DNA of 8,460 bases from Nanobdellota archaeon (GCA_018894775.1 JAHIPG010000110.1:1-8460), one strand, 5' to 3'. Shown: positions 1 to 5,451, counted from the stretch's first letter. Notes: generated from the sequence alone by a model not told the origin. Program-made: numbers and translations.

Positions 1-228
1 AAAGGCTTGAATCAAGAGGATAAGAATCAATATTATTTAGAATATAACTATGGTGCTTTATTTGTTAACCTTAGGATTGCAGGAACCTTTACTAAAAGAC
101 AAGGGAATCATGATAAAGTTTTCTTAAATCAAGCTAAATGGGTTATAGATAATATGTTAGATGGACCTTACGTTTGGGATAGGAATAACTTAAATATCTT
201 AAAAGATTATATTAACAAAGCCAACTAA
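1..228 (+). CDS. C-terminal part of an unrecognised protein (5' end outside the window)
   Basis: The frame is open from base 1 to a TAA at 226-228, giving 75 visible residues. It reads Lys-Gly-Leu before the TTG at 7-9. No ribosome binding site precedes that TTG and the frame has no stop upstream, so I treat this as the tail of a gene that begins before the window. The visible part has a hydrophobic, aromatic-rich segment (YNYGALFVNLRIAGTF) and then a helical tail (NILKDYINKAN). I do not recognise the family. A GNHD tetrapeptide is present, but it stands alone and is not evidence for a phosphoesterase. The gene ends about 100 bp before the next promoter, with strong inverted repeats in between that may mark its 3' end. 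Confidence 0.6.
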   Translation, partial: KGLNQEDKNQYYLEYNYGALFVNLRIAGTFTKRQGNHDKVFLNQAKWVIDNMLDGPYVWDRNNLNILKDYINKAN

Positions 229-236
229 ATCCCATT

Positions 237-310
237 CCAGAAAGCCTTAAATACCTTCAGAACATCCTTTCTAGTGCTCAAATTTGAGTATTTCAGGGCT
301 TCTAGAAGCC
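237..310. repeat. Nested inverted repeats in the spacer after the first gene
   Basis: Two perfect palindromes lie close together: CTCAAATTTGAG at 277-288 and GGCTTCTAGAAGCC at 297-310. A larger imperfect inverted repeat overlaps them: 237-254 (CCAGAAAGCCTTAAATAC) is partly complementary to 288-305 (GTATTTCAGGGCTTCTAG), with a 6-bp core AAATAC/GTATTT and further pairs interrupted by bulges. The alternatives share bases, so they cannot all form at once. They lie between a stop codon and a promoter and are not followed by a clear T-tract. They could be a 3' processing or stability structure, a protein-binding site, or a remnant of a small mobile repeat. No second copy is visible in the window. 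Confidence 0.6.
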
Positions 311-326
311 GATTACCAGGGGTAAA

Positions 327-345
327 AAGCGAAACCTTTATATAT
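327..345 (+). promoter_or_regulatory. Archaeal BRE/TATA promoter of the paralog-phosphoesterase unit
   Basis: AAGCGAAACCTTTATATAT combines a purine-rich BRE-like element (GCGAAA, 329-334) with a TATA box (TTTATATAT, 337-345). Archaeal start sites usually lie about 25 bases downstream of the TATA box, which would put transcription start near 366-371 and leave a leader of about 80 nt before the ATG at 450. The same 19-bp string, with one mismatch, is found at 5393-5411 in front of the other plus-strand operon. Confidence 0.8.
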
Positions 346-348
346 GGA

Positions 349-368
349 TTACTACAGTATAGTAGTAA
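349..368. promoter_or_regulatory. Candidate operator: inverted repeat just downstream of the TATA box
   Basis: TTACTAC-AGTATA-GTAGTAA is a perfect inverted repeat with 7-bp arms and a 6-bp spacer. It begins three bases after the TATA box and reaches the expected transcription start. Binding of a dimeric regulator here would block TBP/TFB or RNA polymerase, a typical archaeal repressor position. A partial direct repeat follows: 358-371 and 373-386 match at 12 of 14 bases, and the second copy contains the palindrome GTAATTAC (377-384). The role is inferred from position and symmetry. Confidence 0.5.
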
Positions 369-405
369 CAATTATAGTAATTACAAAATATAGATACAAA
401 AAGAA

Positions 406-449
406 AAGAGGTTTTCCCACTCTTAAACCATGGGATAGGAGGAAATAAA
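406..449 (+). promoter_or_regulatory. Leader segment with alternative short hairpins and a strong Shine-Dalgarno
   Basis: AGGAGG at 437-442 stands 7 bases before the ATG at 450 and is the strongest ribosome binding site in the window. Upstream, AAGAG (406-410) can pair with CTCTT (420-424). TCCCA (415-419) can instead pair with TGGGA (431-435). TTTCC (413-417) can pair with GGAAA (441-445), which would cover part of the Shine-Dalgarno. These pairings exclude one another. The stems are only 5 bp, so a regulatory switch is possible but unproven. Confidence 0.35.
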
Positions 450-791
450 ATGGAAGAAAATAAAAAATCGACACTTGTTGAAACCTTAACAAAAGCTTAT
501 ATGGAATCTAAGAAAGATCCAGCAGCTTTGAAAAAAATTGAGAGTTTCGACGAACTAAGGCAAGTACAATACGAAATGCAGCTAGAAAGACTTAAAAAAG
601 AAAAAGATCCAGCTGATTACCATCACCAAGCATCAAGATTGTTTGGTCAGATCAAACAGGAAGCAGCGTATTTCGTAGGTAAAGACTTAATGGGTGACAG
701 GTTTGCAGATATGGATTTTGAAGAACAAATGCAGCACTACGTAGCAGCAGGTACAAAAGCTATGGGTGACATCATGCATCCAGACAAGTAG
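450..791 (+). CDS. Small charged helical protein, first member of a tandem paralog pair
   Basis: This gene encodes 113 residues of unknown function and family. The start is set by AGGAGG 7 bases upstream. The protein is Lys/Glu/Gln-rich and predicted by eye to be mostly helical, with no signal peptide, membrane segment or cysteine pair. Residues 33-95 align without gaps to residues 77-139 of the next gene product, with about 27 of 63 identical by hand count. Shared signatures are FD(E/D)LR, DP, SRL(F/Y)GQIK and YF(V/I)G, then GD and EEQ. The two genes therefore arose by duplication and define a small family. This copy lacks the basic N-terminal extension of its neighbour. It has the best translation signals in the unit and a terminator directly behind it, so it is probably made in excess over the genes downstream. 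I see no motif that points to catalysis. Confidence 0.85.
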   Translation: MEENKKSTLVETLTKAYMESKKDPAALKKIESFDELRQVQYEMQLERLKKEKDPADYHHQASRLFGQIKQEAAYFVGKDLMGDRFADMDFEEQMQHYVAAGTKAMGDIMHPDK

Positions 792-827
792 AGCTAACTT
801 TTTAGCTTTTCTTTTTTTTATTTTTTT
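792..827 (+). terminator. Hairpin plus T-tract between the paralogs
   Basis: Directly after the TAG (789-791), AGCTAA (792-797) pairs with TTAGCT (802-807) around a 4-base loop. It is followed by TTTT, C, then two runs of seven or more Ts broken by a single A (812-827). Oligo-T on the coding strand is the core of archaeal intrinsic termination. The next gene starts only four bases later with no visible promoter of its own, so the site probably attenuates transcription rather than ending it completely. Confidence 0.7.
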
Positions 828-830
828 AAA

Positions 831-1289
831 ATGATAAACATCAATGATTTAATGAAGTATCTTAATCTTGACAAAAAGTCAAGAAAAAAGATAATAGATA
901 GTGATAAAAATCTTAAAAAGTATTCTGATCAAATTCTAAAAAGAAAACCTAAAAGATTAAACACAAAATTGGCTAAAAAATTAGAGAATCCTCAGCATAG
1001 GTTAACAGAACAGTATTTCTCTTTAAGGGATATGGAGAAAATCGAGGAGATTACGGAATTTGATGACTTAAGGAAGAATACGTATTTGATACAATACAAT
1101 CAAGCTATGAAGATGAGAGACCCTTCAGAGCAAAGCTATCAACTTTCAAGATTATATGGTCAAATTAAGGAAGATATACAGTATTTCATAGGTCAGGAAG
1201 AGAAAGGGGATGAGTTCAAGCATCTTCCTTTAGAAGAACAGATACAACAGAGCAAGATAATTGGAGCAGGACAATTCATTAAAAAATGA
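831..1289 (+). CDS. Second member of the paralog pair, with a basic N-terminal extension
   Basis: This gene encodes 152 residues of unknown function. Residues 77-139 match residues 33-95 of the preceding gene product, including FDDLR, SRLYGQIK, YFIG, GDEF and EEQ. The first 60 residues are an extension not seen in the other copy. They are very lysine/arginine-rich (for example KKSRKK at 15-20 and KRKPKR at 37-42), which could suit binding to nucleic acid or another acidic partner. The ATG at 831 sits right behind the T-tract and has no Shine-Dalgarno, so initiation should be weak. An alternative Met at residue 8 has no better signal. Expression probably depends on read-through past the hairpin at 792-827. 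Its stop overlaps the start of the phosphoesterase (ATGA, 1286-1289), implying translational coupling between the two. Confidence 0.8.
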   Translation: MININDLMKYLNLDKKSRKKIIDSDKNLKKYSDQILKRKPKRLNTKLAKKLENPQHRLTEQYFSLRDMEKIEEITEFDDLRKNTYLIQYNQAMKMRDPSEQSYQLSRLYGQIKEDIQYFIGQEEKGDEFKHLPLEEQIQQSKIIGAGQFIKK

Positions 1290-2545
1290 AAATCCTATAC
1301 ATATCAGACGTACACGCAGCCGTAGACAATCTTAATATTGTTATGGAATATACTAAAGAGAATACTCCTGATATGGCTGTAGTTTCTGGAGATCTTGTTG
1401 ATTTTGGTTTTCTAAAAAAAGGTATTGGTATTCATCCTGAAACAAATCAGAGGATTCTTGTTAGGGATATACCTATTTATGAACCTTATACTTTGGAAAA
1501 ATATCAAAACCTTTTTGGATTCCTTTTTGATTATGCTCAACGGCATGAAGAGGGTATGCAGAGATTGAGCAATATTTATGATATGACTCGTGCTGTCTAT
1601 ATTGTAGCTGAAAAAATTAGTCAAAACCCTCCTGAGGAGTTATCAGAAGATGATATAGAGCAACTTAAAGAATTTAAATTAGACCGTGAATTTGATAACA
1701 TTGAAGATATAGTTGATTATTATCTTAGTATTGTTGATTTCGCTGAAGGTAATATGGACATTCAGTATGATTGTATAAAGGATATTTTAGATAGATCTGG
1801 TGTAAATTATCATGTTTTGCCAGGTAATTATGATAAGGATATACAGGAAACTAGCCTTAAAGATAAAGATATTCATAGAAAAACTTTAGATAAAGATGGG
1901 TTGATAATTTCTTGTTTTGGGGGAGCTAATGATTTTGAAAGGGGAGACATTGCAATAGAAGGTATCCCGTTAGAGATAACAGTCCCATTCAAAGAGTATG
2001 TCAGCAGGATGAGGACAACTATCTCAGAAGTTTTCAATTTCTTGATTGAAGAGAAGCCTGATATTGCTTTTACACACATTCCTCCTAGAGGCAATGAGAT
2101 GGATATTGGATTAGCTAAGAGGGATCCTCCGATGCAGCATCCGCAGACTAAACAGGCCATGTTCAAAGGAAGCCCCGGTCTTACCGCATACGTTAAGCAG
2201 GGTTTTACTAAACTGATTTGTTGTGGCCATATGCATGGAGGGGTGGGAGCTTCTAATGTAAAAACAGAAGATGGCTTAGCTGTTGTTTTAAATGCTGGCA
2301 GCTTAGATCATGGTTATTTTACCGAGATTAATATTGATGATGAGACTAAAGAAGTGGATAGTATTAATCTTTATCAGATAAAGCCAAAGATTATCCAAAC
2401 AGACAATAGTATTGATTGGAAAGAAGAGTTAGATATTAATAATGTTGAACTTTTAATCAAATATGTTATTAGACCAGATGGAAATCTAGAACGTATAAAA
2501 TTGGCAAAATCCATACTTGAAGTCAATGATCAGGATATGTATTAA
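1286..2545 (+). CDS. Metallophosphoesterase with a helical insertion and a GNYD motif
   Basis: This is a 419-residue protein of the calcineurin-like metallophosphoesterase superfamily, which hydrolyses phosphomono- or phosphodiesters with two metal ions. The motifs appear in order: SDVH (D8, H10), SGDLVD (D36), PGNYD (N181, D183), a single His in FTHIPP (H264) and CGHMHGG (H315, H317). All metal-ligand positions are present. The usual GNH(D/E) has Tyr at the catalytic-histidine position (Y182). Family members with other residues there, such as the GNCD of YfcE-type enzymes, are known, so this does not mean loss of activity. About 130 residues between D36 and N181 form a mostly helical, acidic insertion, and about 80 residues follow the core. 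The substrate cannot be read from sequence. There is no signal peptide, so it should be cytoplasmic. The ATG overlaps the preceding stop. The last 4 bp overlap the end of the convergent nucleotidyltransferase gene. Confidence 0.9.
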   Translation: MKILYISDVHAAVDNLNIVMEYTKENTPDMAVVSGDLVDFGFLKKGIGIHPETNQRILVRDIPIYEPYTLEKYQNLFGFLFDYAQRHEEGMQRLSNIYDMTRAVYIVAEKISQNPPEELSEDDIEQLKEFKLDREFDNIEDIVDYYLSIVDFAEGNMDIQYDCIKDILDRSGVNYHVLPGNYDKDIQETSLKDKDIHRKTLDKDGLIISCFGGANDFERGDIAIEGIPLEITVPFKEYVSRMRTTISEVFNFLIEEKPDIAFTHIPPRGNEMDIGLAKRDPPMQHPQTKQAMFKGSPGLTAYVKQGFTKLICCGHMHGGVGASNVKTEDGLAVVLNAGSLDHGYFTEINIDDETKEVDSINLYQIKPKIIQTDNSIDWKEELDINNVELLIKYVIRPDGNLERIKLAKSILEVNDQDMY

Positions 2546-3387
2546 CGCACGCTCATCATTTTCTTGTCCAAGAATTTCTTCATCTCATTTACGAATATTT
2601 CTGTGTTCTTCTTGAACTTGTCGTAGTCTGCTCCACTTACCTCTTTTATATCTCTATGGATTATCTTTTTGAAGACTATGTAGTTGTTTCTCATTATGTC
2701 AGCGTGTACTTTTTTGATTATTCCTTTTTTTACCATCTTTGTTTCGAGCAGGTCTGCAACATGGTCTGGACTGGGAGGTATTTCTCCTAAAGACATTAGT
2801 GCTGCATGTGCTGCATCTACACTTGCCCAGTATAGGTCTACCATAGCGCTCAGAAGGTGGTCTTTTGCTCTATGAACTGATGCTGGTGCCATGACAAAGT
2901 ATGTATGTATCGCTTCTCTTGTTGGTCTTATCCTTCCATTGTCTAATAATGATTGTAAAGGGTCAAATACTCCTGTGTCTATTAGTGATATTCCATATCT
3001 TAGAACATTTATTGCCACAGGATCTCCTGCTCTTACATATTCCCACCAACTTGTGAATTTCATTGATTGTAAGTGTAATCTTTCACCGTTTGGCATATCT
3101 GAAAGTATCTTTTCCATGACTACTCTGTATGTTTGTGTCAACTCTCTTGATAGGTTAAGGCTTACATCATCAAGGATTATCAGAACATCTATATCTCCTT
3201 CTTTTGCCATCTTTTTCTGCTCTTCTCCAAAGCTGGCTTTTGCTGTTGATCCGAAAAGAACTAATGCTTTTATGAATGTGCCAAATTCTTGGTATGCTCT
3301 TTTAGCAAAGTCTCTCGCTATATTGAATTCTACTTCAGGAAAATGTATATCTGTCTCCCTCTCTTTTTTTTCAATATTGAACTTCAT
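2542..3387 (-). CDS. Minimal nucleotidyltransferase with helical HEPN-like C-terminal half
   Basis: This gene encodes 281 residues. The N-terminal half is a Pol-beta-superfamily nucleotidyltransferase: LFGSTAKASFG carries the GS motif (G46, S47), and GDIDVLIIL carries two metal-binding aspartates (D65, D67). The strand that normally supplies the third carboxylate reads LHLQ (104-107), so that acid is not evident. The middle (residues 111-155, with WWEYVRAGDP and DTGVFDPLQSLL) and C-terminal parts resemble a conserved archaeal nucleotidyltransferase family, from memory. Residues about 165-275 are helical, with WASVDAAHAALMSLG typical of HEPN-like substrate-binding modules, but no clear R-x4-6-H RNase motif. 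The start is fixed by AAGGTGAT just upstream (3391-3398). It lies 21 bp behind the endonuclease IV-like gene and is surely co-transcribed with it. Transfer of a nucleotide to a protein, RNA or small molecule is the family's activity; the target is unknown. No toxin-antitoxin partner is visible. Confidence 0.88.
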   Translation of the reverse strand: MKFNIEKKERETDIHFPEVEFNIARDFAKRAYQEFGTFIKALVLFGSTAKASFGEEQKKMAKEGDIDVLIILDDVSLNLSRELTQTYRVVMEKILSDMPNGERLHLQSMKFTSWWEYVRAGDPVAINVLRYGISLIDTGVFDPLQSLLDNGRIRPTREAIHTYFVMAPASVHRAKDHLLSAMVDLYWASVDAAHAALMSLGEIPPSPDHVADLLETKMVKKGIIKKVHADIMRNNYIVFKKIIHRDIKEVSGADYDKFKKNTEIFVNEMKKFLDKKMMSVR

Positions 3388-3408
3388 TTTATCACCTTCT
3401 TTTTTTGA

Positions 3409-5247
3409 TTATTCTAGTCCTAGGCCTGTCCAGAAAGGTGCTCCTTTCTCTGTGCCTATATATTCTTGTGATGGGACGTACTTGCCGACCATATATGTTG
3501 GCGAAGAAGTCTGTCCGAAATATGAGTCTTCTATATCGCTCCACTTTTGTGTCCTATACATTGGGGATCTTGCGAGATGTTTCCAACTGCCGGTCATAGC
3601 TTGGTAATACTCTTCTGTTGCCTGCGCTCCTCCTTCTGCTATCATTGGATCTGTATGTCCTGCTTCTCTCATCTTCTTGACGAATTCTTTTATTGGGGCT
3701 GATCCTGTTCCGGGTGTTAGATGTTCATCATAATATCCGAAGTTATCTGATAGGTGAACATGACCTATTATTCCTTCTTCATTTAGCTTATCTACTTCTT
3801 TCAGGAGCCATTTGTTGAATCTTTTTTCTGTATCTTTAAAACTTTCTCCTTCTTCTGCCTGGAAGAATTTTTTCCATGTGTAAGCATGGCCTATGTCAAA
3901 TGTTGCTTTGATATGGCCCTTTGCTATTTGTCTTGCTTCTCCTTCTGACATTCCTCTTTGTTGTAGTTTTTCTACCATTTTTTTTCTGCCTGCAAGGACC
4001 ATTTCTTTTAGTTCTTCTGGGTGTGAGCCGTATCCGGATTCTGGGAATATGTTTTCTGGTGCTATGAATAATGGTTCTGGTAAATCTTGTGCTTGTTCTT
4101 TTTGCCATGCGTATATTGCTGCATCTGCTAAGGTTTCTGATGTTCTTTCCATTCCTACTTGGGATATTGGTACTATTCTTTCCATCTCTTGGTCCATCTG
4201 TTTTTCCTGTTTTGCATAAGAGACTACAGCGTCTTCATAGTATTTTTTCTGGTATTCAAAATCCTTTTTCTTTTCTTTTAGATACTTGATAGGATTTTCA
4301 AGGAAGTCTTTGTATTTTTCTTCATCTGTTGGGCTTGGTGCTGCTCTCATTTGTTCTGCCCATTTCATTGCGTTGTATTTTGCAGCTTCAGGATCTCTCT
4401 GATAAAGATTATCTATTGATTTTTCTACAGCTTCAAATTGATCTACCTGTTCTTTCATCTCTTTGACTGTGTGACCCCATCTTCTTTTTTCGAAGTTCAT
4501 CTGTTCTTTTCTTTGTGATAATTGTGATCTGAAGAATTCTTGTGCGGCTGTCTCATCATCCCACTCTACACCTTCTGTTTTATTTTTCCATCTTCTGAAT
4601 TGGTCAAAATCCATAAGTTTTACTTCTGGCTCTCCTTTTTCATTTGTTATTATATTTCCATGTTCATCTTTTTGTTCAAATGGTAACTGGGTGTCTCTTG
4701 TTATAGCTTGTTTGATCTCTCCGGTAACATTATCTACAAGATAGATTGGTGCTTTTTTCTCTTCTTCAGGATATAGTTCAAATCCTTCGTATTGTCCTTT
4801 AACTGTTCTTGGGAATTCTGATGTGTGTACTGTTATGGATCCTCCTTGTGTTGTATCTGCTGCGAAGTCTACTGTCCTTTTTATTTCATTTAATGTATCT
4901 GCCTGCGTTTGTCTTTCAAATCCTCTCTGCCCCATTCCTGAAAGATTACCTACACCTATGCTTGCGTGGGTAGTTACATTTATATCATTAAGTTTTGATA
5001 ATTGTCTTATTGCCTCTCTTTTGTCTGTTCCGAACATTTCAGGGGTTGTTGAGCCTTGTCCTAGGCTTCCTTTGGCTCTTCCTGTGAAGCCTAATTCTAC
5101 TGTGCCTGCACCCATGTTTATTGCTGATTGTATGCCTTGTAGAACGTCTCCTGCGCCCATACTAATACCTATATCTTTTGGGCTTACATCCAGGTTCTGG
5201 GCTGATTGTTTGTCCAGCGCATGCCAATAATCTGAGTCAAATGCCAT
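3409..5247 (-). CDS. Enlarged endonuclease IV/xylose isomerase-like TIM barrel
   Basis: This gene encodes 612 residues, about twice the length of E. coli endonuclease IV (Nfo). The order and spacing of motifs match the AP-endonuclease-2 fold. The first barrel strand is IGISMGAGDVLQGI. Metal-site positions equivalent to those of Nfo follow: H94 (VTTH), H141 (ITVH), E398 (APEN), D451 and H454 (FDIGH), H498 (HVHLSDN), D507 and H509 (DEH) and E538 (IAEGG). All nine ligands of the trinuclear zinc centre therefore have counterparts. Between H141 and E398 lie 257 residues where Nfo has about 36. This roughly 220-residue insertion is charged and partly coiled coil. A 60-residue aromatic-rich tail follows the barrel. 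Cleavage of DNA at abasic sites is the closest known activity, but related barrels are sugar isomerases, so substrate is uncertain. It has its own TATA promoter and an AGGGGT ribosome site (5253-5258), and is the first gene of an operon with the nucleotidyltransferase. Confidence 0.85.
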   Translation of the reverse strand: MAFDSDYWHALDKQSAQNLDVSPKDIGISMGAGDVLQGIQSAINMGAGTVELGFTGRAKGSLGQGSTTPEMFGTDKREAIRQLSKLNDINVTTHASIGVGNLSGMGQRGFERQTQADTLNEIKRTVDFAADTTQGGSITVHTSEFPRTVKGQYEGFELYPEEEKKAPIYLVDNVTGEIKQAITRDTQLPFEQKDEHGNIITNEKGEPEVKLMDFDQFRRWKNKTEGVEWDDETAAQEFFRSQLSQRKEQMNFEKRRWGHTVKEMKEQVDQFEAVEKSIDNLYQRDPEAAKYNAMKWAEQMRAAPSPTDEEKYKDFLENPIKYLKEKKKDFEYQKKYYEDAVVSYAKQEKQMDQEMERIVPISQVGMERTSETLADAAIYAWQKEQAQDLPEPLFIAPENIFPESGYGSHPEELKEMVLAGRKKMVEKLQQRGMSEGEARQIAKGHIKATFDIGHAYTWKKFFQAEEGESFKDTEKRFNKWLLKEVDKLNEEGIIGHVHLSDNFGYYDEHLTPGTGSAPIKEFVKKMREAGHTDPMIAEGGAQATEEYYQAMTGSWKHLARSPMYRTQKWSDIEDSYFGQTSSPTYMVGKYVPSQEYIGTEKGAPFWTGLGLE

Positions 5248-5285
5248 TTTATACCCCTACCTATACTATAAAATTGGTGTTTTTA

Positions 5286-5305
5286 CCTTATATAGTTTTG
5301 GTTTA
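5286..5305 (-). promoter_or_regulatory. TATA promoter of the minus-strand operon
   Basis: On the minus strand the sequence reads TAAACCAAAACTATATAAGG. It has a TATA box at 5296-5288 and an A-rich BRE-like stretch before it. The expected start, about 25 bases on, falls near 5266, leaving a short leader of about 20 nt that holds AGGTAGGGGT (5262-5253) five bases before the ATG at 5247-5245. Confidence 0.7.
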
Positions 5306-5345
5306 TCCCTCTCTTTTTTCAAGAACTCCCTGGTATTAAATATTA

Positions 5346-5361
5346 ACTACCTATAAGTAGT
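5346..5361. promoter_or_regulatory. Candidate regulator site between the divergent promoters
   Basis: ACTAC-CTATAA-GTAGT is an inverted repeat with 5-bp arms and a 6-bp spacer. Its arms and spacer length are the same as the core of the repeat at 349-368 (ACTAC-AGTATA-GTAGT). It lies about 32 bp upstream of the plus-strand BRE and about 50 bp upstream of the minus-strand TATA box, so a bound protein could act on either operon. A separate 10-bp palindrome, ATTTATAAAT, follows at 5369-5378. The function is inferred only. Confidence 0.4.
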
Positions 5362-5392
5362 GATTTTTATTTATAAATCTTTCGGTTTTTAT

Positions 5393-5411
5393 AAGCGAAA
5401 CGTTTATATAT
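5393..5411 (+). promoter_or_regulatory. Archaeal BRE/TATA promoter of the J-domain operon
   Basis: AAGCGAAACGTTTATATAT differs from the promoter at 327-345 at a single base. BRE-like GCGAAA is at 5395-5400 and the TATA box at 5403-5411. The expected start is near 5430-5435, giving a leader of about 20 nt with TAAGGA (5436-5441) as a modest ribosome site before the ATG at 5452. Confidence 0.8.
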
Positions 5412-5412
5412 C

Positions 5413-5428
5413 ATCACTTTAAAGTAAT
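5413..5428. promoter_or_regulatory. Palindrome downstream of the J-operon TATA box
   Basis: ACTTTAAAGT (5416-5425) is a perfect 10-bp palindrome, extended by AT/AT pairs on each side after one mismatch. It occupies the same place relative to the TATA box as the inverted repeat at 349-368. Both sites run into a shared start-site sequence, AGTAGTAACAA (361-371) and AGTAATAACAA (5423-5433), matching at 10 of 11 bases. It is a candidate operator or initiator-region element. Confidence 0.4.
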
Positions 5429-5451
5429 AACAAACTAAGGAAATTTATACG

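Noticed and set aside
7..9. TTG as start of the first gene
   Set aside because: The frame is open back to base 1 and there is no ribosome site in the six bases available.
103..114. GNHD in the first partial gene as a metallophosphoesterase motif
   Set aside because: It is followed within 40 residues by the stop, with no GHxH motif, and the flanking sequence does not fit the fold.
428..433. CCATGG palindrome and its internal ATG
   Set aside because: A 6-bp palindrome is expected by chance. The internal ATG is not preceded by a ribosome site and is out of frame with the gene at 450, which has AGGAGG.
229..449. tRNA, snoRNA-like or CRISPR content in the spacer
   Set aside because: No cloverleaf, no box C/D or H/ACA pattern, and no regularly spaced direct repeats were found by eye.
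1873..2166. Open frame of 97 codons on the minus strand
   Set aside because: Antisense shadow of the phosphoesterase. The plus frame there carries the THIPP motif.
2542..3387. MNT-HEPN toxin-antitoxin reading
   Set aside because: The nucleotidyltransferase and helical domain are in one chain, no R-x4-6-H RNase motif is evident, and the partner gene is a TIM-barrel enzyme rather than a toxin.
2891..3607. A 238-codon open frame on the plus strand
   Set aside because: It lies antisense to the nucleotidyltransferase and the end of the barrel gene, both of which have recognisable motifs and ribosome sites. Its Ser/Leu-rich product has no motif and no plausible start signal.
4823..5230. Open frame of 135 codons on the plus strand
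   Set aside because: Antisense to the N-terminal barrel of the endonuclease IV-like gene, where the metal-site motifs are on the minus strand.
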